DNA of 64,000 bases from Natronococcus occultus SP4 (GTDB lineage Archaea > Halobacteriota > Halobacteria > Halobacteriales > Natrialbaceae). Shown here one piece after another: positions 59,058 through 64,000 of this stretch. Location: NCBI RefSeq assembly GCF_000328685.1, contig NC_019974.1:1913001-1977000 (forward strand), given 5' to 3'. Numbering within the stretch: position 1 is the stretch's first letter; every line of letters begins with the position of its first letter. The notes beneath the pieces were generated by a model that searched no databases, was not told where the DNA came from, and was given only the letters and a program-made list of their open reading frames with translations. Both the position numbers and the translations under genes were made by a program.

Positions 59058-60722
59058 TCAGTCCTCGAGCGACGCGTCCCGGAGCTCGTCGCGATCGATC
59101 TTTCCGGCAGTCGTCCGCGGCAGCGCCTCGCGGAACTCGAGCTCCGCCGGCGCGGCGCGCTCGGGCAGTCGGTCGGTCGCGTCCTCGCGGATCGCCTTGG
59201 CGAGCTCGTCGTCCGGTGTCACACCCTCGGTGGGAACGACGACGGCGTTTACGACCTGTTCGAGTTCGGGATCGGCCGTCGGCACCGCGGCGGCCTCGGC
59301 GACCGACTCGTGGTCCACGAGGACGCGTTCGACCGCGTAGGGCCCGATGCGTGATCCCCCGCTGACGATCATCTCGTCGGCCCGTCCCTGGTACCAGAAG
59401 TAGCCGTCCTCGTCGATCCGTCCCAGATCACCCGTCAGGTACCAGTCGCCGACGAAGGCGTCCTCGGTACGGTCGGGGTCCTCCCAGTACCCAAGGAAGA
59501 ACGAGGGAAACTCGCCGCTAACGGCGATCTCGCCCGTCTCGCCGGGCTCGAGCTCGTCGCCGGTGTCGGGATCGACCACCGCAGCCTCCACGCCGGGTAG
59601 CGGTTTCCCCATGCTGCCCGGCCTGGTCTCGATCGACGGGTAGGTGTTGATCAGCATGTTCCCCGTCTCGGCCTGGCCGTAGCTGTCGGCGATCGGCGTT
59701 CCGAGGACGTCCTCGCCCCACTCGATCAGCTCGGCCGCGAGGGGTTCCCCGGTGCTCATCGCCCGGTGGAGATCGAGGTCGGCGTCCGCGAGCCCGTCGG
59801 CGTCCTCGCGTAGCCGTCGGTAGTGGGCGGGGACCCCCGAGAGGACGGTGACGGGGAACTCGTCGAGCAGCCCCGTCCAGGTGTCGGGATCGAACGCGCC
59901 CGCGTAAGCGAGGATACTGTGACCCCAGAACCAGACGCCCAGCGCGTTGACCGGGGCCGTGAGCCACCCCCGGTCGCCGGTCCCCCAGTAGAGGTCGGTC
60001 TCGTGTTGCTGGAGGTCCGCGGCGTACAGCTGGGCGGCGGCGACGCCGACGATCCAGCGGTGGCCGTGGACGATCCCCTTCGCGGGGCCCGTGGTACCGC
60101 TCGTGTAGTACAGCAGGGCGGGATCGGAGCCCTCGGTCCGGACGGTCTCGTACTCGTGATCGGCCCGGTCCAGCGCCTCGTAGTAGCTGACGTCACCCTG
60201 ACGCACGCCGACGCCGTCGTCGCTGACGACGATCACGTGTTCGACCGAGGGGACGTCCTCGAGGGCTTGCTCGACCGTTTCACGGTTCGCTGGCGTCGTG
60301 ACGACGACGCTCGCCTCGGCGTCGGCGAGCCGGTAGGCGACCCCCTCGGGACCGAACTGCGGGTCGATCCCACCGAAGACACAGCCCGACTTGAGCGTCC
60401 CGAGCATCGCGACGTACTGCTCGGGAATTCGGGGAGTGTAACCGAAGACGCGGTCGCCGCGCTCGAGACCCAGCTCCTCGAGGACGTTCGCGAACCCGTT
60501 CGACCACTGTGCGAGCTCCCAGAACGTGATGCGCTCGCGCTCGCCATCGCGCCCGACGAAGTACAGCGCGACGGTGCCCCGATCGGTCCGGTAGCGGTCA
60601 CAGACCTCGTGAGCGACGTTGATCTCGTCGGGCGCGTTCCAGTCGGCGTCGGCGTAGATGCTGTCCCACTCGAAGACCTCCGAGAGCCCCTCGTAGTCGG
60701 CGAGGTTCGGTGCCGTTTCCAT
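59058..60722 (-). CDS. AMP-forming acyl-CoA synthetase
   Basis: A 554-residue enzyme: LLYYTSGTTGPAKGIVHGH is the ATP-binding loop, DSYGQAETGNML the second motif, YLTGDLGRIDEDGYFWYQGR the hinge and RTTAGKIDRDEL the catalytic Lys. It makes acyl-CoA from a fatty or short-chain acid, ATP and CoA, like acetate-CoA or medium-chain enzymes. ATG at 60722 is preferred to the in-frame start at 60749. Confidence 0.94.
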   Translation of the reverse strand: METAPNLADYEGLSEVFEWDSIYADADWNAPDEINVAHEVCDRYRTDRGTVALYFVGRDGERERITFWELAQWSNGFANVLEELGLERGDRVFGYTPRIPEQYVAMLGTLKSGCVFGGIDPQFGPEGVAYRLADAEASVVVTTPANRETVEQALEDVPSVEHVIVVSDDGVGVRQGDVSYYEALDRADHEYETVRTEGSDPALLYYTSGTTGPAKGIVHGHRWIVGVAAAQLYAADLQQHETDLYWGTGDRGWLTAPVNALGVWFWGHSILAYAGAFDPDTWTGLLDEFPVTVLSGVPAHYRRLREDADGLADADLDLHRAMSTGEPLAAELIEWGEDVLGTPIADSYGQAETGNMLINTYPSIETRPGSMGKPLPGVEAAVVDPDTGDELEPGETGEIAVSGEFPSFFLGYWEDPDRTEDAFVGDWYLTGDLGRIDEDGYFWYQGRADEMIVSGGSRIGPYAVERVLVDHESVAEAAAVPTADPELEQVVNAVVVPTEGVTPDDELAKAIREDATDRLPERAAPAELEFREALPRTTAGKIDRDELRDASLED

Positions 60723-60806
60723 GCGCAACTGTGACACGCGAACGGCCATAACTCATCGCCCGGAACCGCCGATCGGACGTCGACGCCGACCCCGGCGATC
60801 GGGGGC

Positions 60807-63431
60807 CTACGCCGATCCCGCCGTTCCGAACCGCTCGAGGACGCGTTCCCGGACCACGAGCAGACACGGCAGCACGGTGAGACAGGCGACGAAGGCGAAG
60901 ATGATGCTCAGTCCCGTCACGAGCCCGAACCGCTGGAGCGGCGGCGCCAGCGCGAGCGCGAGGACGCCGAAGCCGGCCGCCGTGGTCAGCGCGCTACCGA
61001 GCAACGCCCCGCCGGTGCCGGTGATCGTCGCGCCGAGGGCGTCGCTGAGCGACGGCTGGCGCTCCGACTCGTCCTGGAACCGCTCCGCGACGTGGATGCT
61101 GTAGTCGACGCCCAGTCCGATCGCGAGGCTCGTGATGACGGCCGTCTCGCTGTTGAACGGCACGTCGAGGACGGCCATCGTCCCCAACAGCCACGCCAGC
61201 GCGGCGACCACGGGCGCGAGCGTGATCGCCCCCAGCGTGAGCGCCCGATGGCGGACCCAGTACAGCACCGTCAGGAAGACCAGAATCACGACGAGCGTCA
61301 CGGCGAACGCCTGGACGAGCGTCTCGAGCAAGGCGTCCTGGACGACAGCGTTCGTCACGGGGCCGCCGGTGGCGATCGCCGACACCGAGGCGTCGGCCTC
61401 GATGGCGCTTGCGAGGGTGCGCGTATCGTCGGCGACCGCCTGCGCGGAGGCGTCGCCGCGGACGTCGACGAGCATGCGTGCGGTCTCGTACTCACCCTCG
61501 TCGGTCCGATGCAGTACGGTGGCGGCTGCGTCCTCGTCGGCCTCGTACAGTTCATCGTACAGTCCCGCGAGATCCTCGTCTGGCAGCCCGTCACCGTCCG
61601 TGTCGCGCTCCTCGAGGGCCGTGGCGACTGACTCGTTTTCGGCGGCGACCTCCTGGATGACCGAGACCGGACTCTCGACGGCGGGCTCGCCCCCGGGACC
61701 GACCGCGATCGTTCCGTCCTCGCCGTCGTCGATCCCCGCCGTCCCGTTCTCGATTGCGGCGAGCGTCGCGGGGTCGGTGACGTCCCCGCGTATCAGTAGC
61801 TGGGCCTGACTTCCCTCACCCTGCTCCTGGAAGTTGTCGCCGAGGTACTCGGCGTCGTCGCTGACCGTGTACGTGTCGGCCGCCAGCGGCCCCGGGAGCG
61901 ACTGCGCCCACTCGGGGGCGTCTTCGGGCAGGAAGTCAGCCTGGTTGAACTCGGTGTCGATCCCCGTGGCGCCGTAGGCCCCGCCGATCGCGAGCAACAG
62001 CGCGACGGCGACGACGGCAAGCGGCGCGCGCTGGACGAGCGAGACGACTCCCGAGAGCGCGCGGTTGACGGGACCCGCGCTCCGTCCGAACGGCTCCTTC
62101 CGTCGATCGATCCCGAACCGTCCCTCGAGCAGTTCGTCGACCTCGACCTTCAGCGCGGGTACGAGGACGGCGAAGGCGACGAACGTCGCGAGGATCCCGC
62201 CCGCCGAGAGGATCGCAAAGTCCTGGATCGCCGGCAGGGGGCTGACGACGTTCGAGAGGAACCCGACCCCGGTCGAGAACGTCGCGGCCGCGAGCGCGAG
62301 GACGACCCCCGCCAGTCCGAAACGCATTCCGTTTCGCGGCGTTCGGTCGTCGCCCCCGTCAGTGGCAGGCTCGTCGACTGTCGTCGAATCGGCCTGCCTG
62401 CGGTCGTCGCGCTCGAGGATCCCCGCTCTCGCCTCCCGTGAACGCATGATGACATGCAGGGAGTAGTCGATGCTGAGCCCGATCAGCAGGAACGGAACCG
62501 CGATCAGCAGCTGGCTCGTGGGGATCTCGAGCCAGCCGAGGAGGCCCGCGAGCCAGGCCATTACGACGCCGATCCCGAACAGGCTGACCAGCACGTCGAC
62601 GACGTCGCGGTAGGCGACCCCGAGCGCGACCAACACGAGCACGAACGCGACGGGCGTGATGATCGCGAAGCTGTCGCCGACCGCGCTGCTCGAGGCCTCG
62701 TCGGTGACGCCCTGTCCGAAGAGGAAGGCGTCGTCGAAGCGATCCTCGACGAGCCCGTCGATCTCGACCTGGGCCGCGTAGGCCGCTTCGGGATCGTCGT
62801 CCTCAGCACCGTCGTCGACCTGGAAGAGGAAGGCGATCCGGGCGTCAGCGCTCGTCGAGCCCGGATCGTAGTCGTTCGGGAGGAACTCGTAGGGATCCTC
62901 ACCCTGGTTGTCCGCGTCGGGGTCCAGAACGTCGGCGAGCAGCTCCTCGACGTCCTCGTCGGAGCGGTCCTCGAGCGCTTCGATCTGCTCGTCGAGGGTC
63001 GGCTCGCTGGTGTCGGGCGGCCCCTCGGCCTCGGCTGCGCGGTCCTCGAAGACCGCCCCCGTTGCGACGACGTTCTCGAGAGCGACGAAGCCCTCGTCGG
63101 CGAGCGTCGCGTTCAGACTCTCGTTCTCGCGGATCTCTTGTTGGAGGGACAGTCCCTCGAGCAACGAGTCGCGGGTGAGGACGTCGCCGCCCTCGTCGCG
63201 AACGACGAGCTGGGCGACGACCTGATCGTCGGTCGCGTACGTCTCCTCGATCTCCTCGAGCGCTTCGGTCTCCTCGGAGTCGGTCTCGAACTGGCCGATC
63301 TCCCCGTCCTCGCTCTCGCCGATCGCGGCGCCGACGGCGACGATCCCCGTGAGAACGAGCACGAGCAGGACGATCAGCTTGCTATGGGAAACGATCAGGT
63401 CAGCGTAGCGATCGGCGATCGATCCGCCCAT
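60807..63431 (-). CDS. MMPL/RND-family exporter
   Basis: An 874-residue transporter with two repeats, each a membrane helix, a large extracellular domain (about 40-240 and 480-680) and five helices. VPFLLIGLSIDYSLHVIMRS and ITSLAIGLGVDYSIHVAERF are the Asp-containing proton-relay stretches in helices 4 of both halves. The family exports lipids or hydrophobic compounds using the proton gradient; in archaea it may handle membrane lipids. The 3' end nearly touches the acyl-CoA synthetase gene start. Confidence 0.9.
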   Translation of the reverse strand: MGGSIADRYADLIVSHSKLIVLLVLVLTGIVAVGAAIGESEDGEIGQFETDSEETEALEEIEETYATDDQVVAQLVVRDEGGDVLTRDSLLEGLSLQQEIRENESLNATLADEGFVALENVVATGAVFEDRAAEAEGPPDTSEPTLDEQIEALEDRSDEDVEELLADVLDPDADNQGEDPYEFLPNDYDPGSTSADARIAFLFQVDDGAEDDDPEAAYAAQVEIDGLVEDRFDDAFLFGQGVTDEASSSAVGDSFAIITPVAFVLVLVALGVAYRDVVDVLVSLFGIGVVMAWLAGLLGWLEIPTSQLLIAVPFLLIGLSIDYSLHVIMRSREARAGILERDDRRQADSTTVDEPATDGGDDRTPRNGMRFGLAGVVLALAAATFSTGVGFLSNVVSPLPAIQDFAILSAGGILATFVAFAVLVPALKVEVDELLEGRFGIDRRKEPFGRSAGPVNRALSGVVSLVQRAPLAVVAVALLLAIGGAYGATGIDTEFNQADFLPEDAPEWAQSLPGPLAADTYTVSDDAEYLGDNFQEQGEGSQAQLLIRGDVTDPATLAAIENGTAGIDDGEDGTIAVGPGGEPAVESPVSVIQEVAAENESVATALEERDTDGDGLPDEDLAGLYDELYEADEDAAATVLHRTDEGEYETARMLVDVRGDASAQAVADDTRTLASAIEADASVSAIATGGPVTNAVVQDALLETLVQAFAVTLVVILVFLTVLYWVRHRALTLGAITLAPVVAALAWLLGTMAVLDVPFNSETAVITSLAIGLGVDYSIHVAERFQDESERQPSLSDALGATITGTGGALLGSALTTAAGFGVLALALAPPLQRFGLVTGLSIIFAFVACLTVLPCLLVVRERVLERFGTAGSA

Positions 63432-63599
63432 TCGTTATCGTCCCCTCAGGTTTATCGAGACGTTACGGGCCGGTTCCCTGACGGTTCGTCGGCAGCGAGA
63501 CGAGGATTTCGAATCGCCGACGCTCCGCCGTTCGCTACTGTGCATGCCACTCCTTCGAGCCCAAGCGCTCATATCGGTTCGGGTAGAACCCCATGTTGT

Positions 63600-63618
63600 A
63601 TAATCGGAATCCGATTAT
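63600..63618. promoter_or_regulatory. Palindrome overlapping the start codon of the last gene
   Basis: ATAATCGG-AAT-CCGATTAT: two perfect eight-base arms with three bases between, ending inside the ATG at 63617. A protein bound here would block translation start or transcription near it, so it is a likely operator. No regulator is in view, as the gene leaves the window. Confidence 0.5.
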
Positions 63619-64000
63619 GAACACTGACACCGACCGCGACCGCGGAATCCTCACCCCGGCCGACCGCGCGTTCCTGCTCGGCGAACGCGAGCTGGGCCAC
63701 GAACAGTCCCGACGAAACGCCGAGGCGCGCATCCGGCGGCGCGTGATCGACTCGATTCTTGACTTCGATCTGTTGTTACACACCCTCCCCGAAAAGGATC
63801 GACGGCAGGTGTTCGAGGAGGTAGCGACCGATCCCGACGCTCTCGACGGTCTCAGGGCAGCGCTCGCGTTCACCTACATCGGAACCAGCGAGCAGGGTCT
63901 CGACTTCGAGGACGTACTGGTTCCGGCCGTCCGTCACTCCGAGGAGGCCTGCGCGGCCTCGAGACGCGGCGCGAACGTCTCGGTCGAGGTCACCTTCGAG
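63617..64000 (+). CDS. Haloarchaeal hypothetical protein, 3' end outside window
   Basis: At least 128 residues are visible. MNTDTDRDRGILTPADRAFL and LGERELGHEQSRRNAEARIR lead to a helix-rich acidic part (LLLHTLPEKDRRQVFEEVAT). ATG at 63617 follows directly on the palindrome. The LTPADRAFLLGE pattern is familiar from haloarchaeal proteins of unknown function, with no known catalytic motif. Confidence 0.7.
   Translation, partial: MNTDTDRDRGILTPADRAFLLGERELGHEQSRRNAEARIRRRVIDSILDFDLLLHTLPEKDRRQVFEEVATDPDALDGLRAALAFTYIGTSEQGLDFEDVLVPAVRHSEEACAASRRGANVSVEVTFE

Overview
This window comes from the chromosome of an extremely halophilic archaeon (class Halobacteria). The evidence is the strong acidic bias of most proteins, many twin-arginine (Tat) signal sequences, archaeal-type DnaG, aIF5A with deoxyhypusine synthase, haloarchaeal Bat/HTH-10 regulators, start codons close behind TATA-like elements, and GC-rich codon use. 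Genus is not safely readable; a Natrialba/Haloterrigena-like relative is a guess.

Region 1 (1-1.6 kb) is GC-rich chromosome: a truncated Tat-exported aspartoacylase-like protein and a CPBP protease. Region 2 (about 1.64-17.08 kb) is an accessory island of lower GC. Its ends and middle carry copies of CCTCGGCACTCAT (1640, 9880, 17069); the middle and right copies extend to 23 bp with two mismatches. The left half has a degraded tyrosine recombinase and a copper block: Cu+ P-type ATPase, DUF305 protein, Met/His-rich SHOCT membrane protein, a membrane/winged-helix pair, and the frameshifted tail of a second metal ATPase. The right half has an HsdR_N-type nuclease-like protein, a DUF4238 protein, two tandem small paralogues, a tRNA-Met(CAU)-like sequence, and a tight three-gene cassette (14224-16786) of no recognised family whose last gene encodes a membrane protein. 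That cassette is the best candidate for an undescribed system, but its function is unknown.

Region 3 (17.2-64 kb) is dense core chromosome. It includes deoxyhypusine synthase and, 8 kb away, aIF5A overlapping an agmatinase-family gene (agmatine-based hypusination); a CoxI-CoxIII fusion; a DUF2178/XRE pair behind two tandem palindromes; UbiB-family kinase next to Hsp20; two MoeA proteins; glutamyl-tRNA reductase with a siroheme-type dehydrogenase; aldehyde dehydrogenase; DnaG; a DUF3311/sodium-solute symporter pair; a PAS/GAF/HTH-10 regulator; an orphan CARF-like/winged-helix protein; acyl-CoA synthetase; and an MMPL/RND exporter.

A second notable locus is 46.5-51.4 kb. Two cis-prenyltransferase homologues look complementary: one keeps the catalytic Asp and lacks a C-terminal RXG, the other has lost the Asp and ends in RFGR. 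A FetAB-like ABC transporter lies between them and a DUF92 (polyprenol/phytol phosphate kinase-like) protein follows. I read this as a possible heteromeric archaeal polyprenyl-phosphate system. No rRNA genes, CRISPR arrays or intact insertion sequences were seen.
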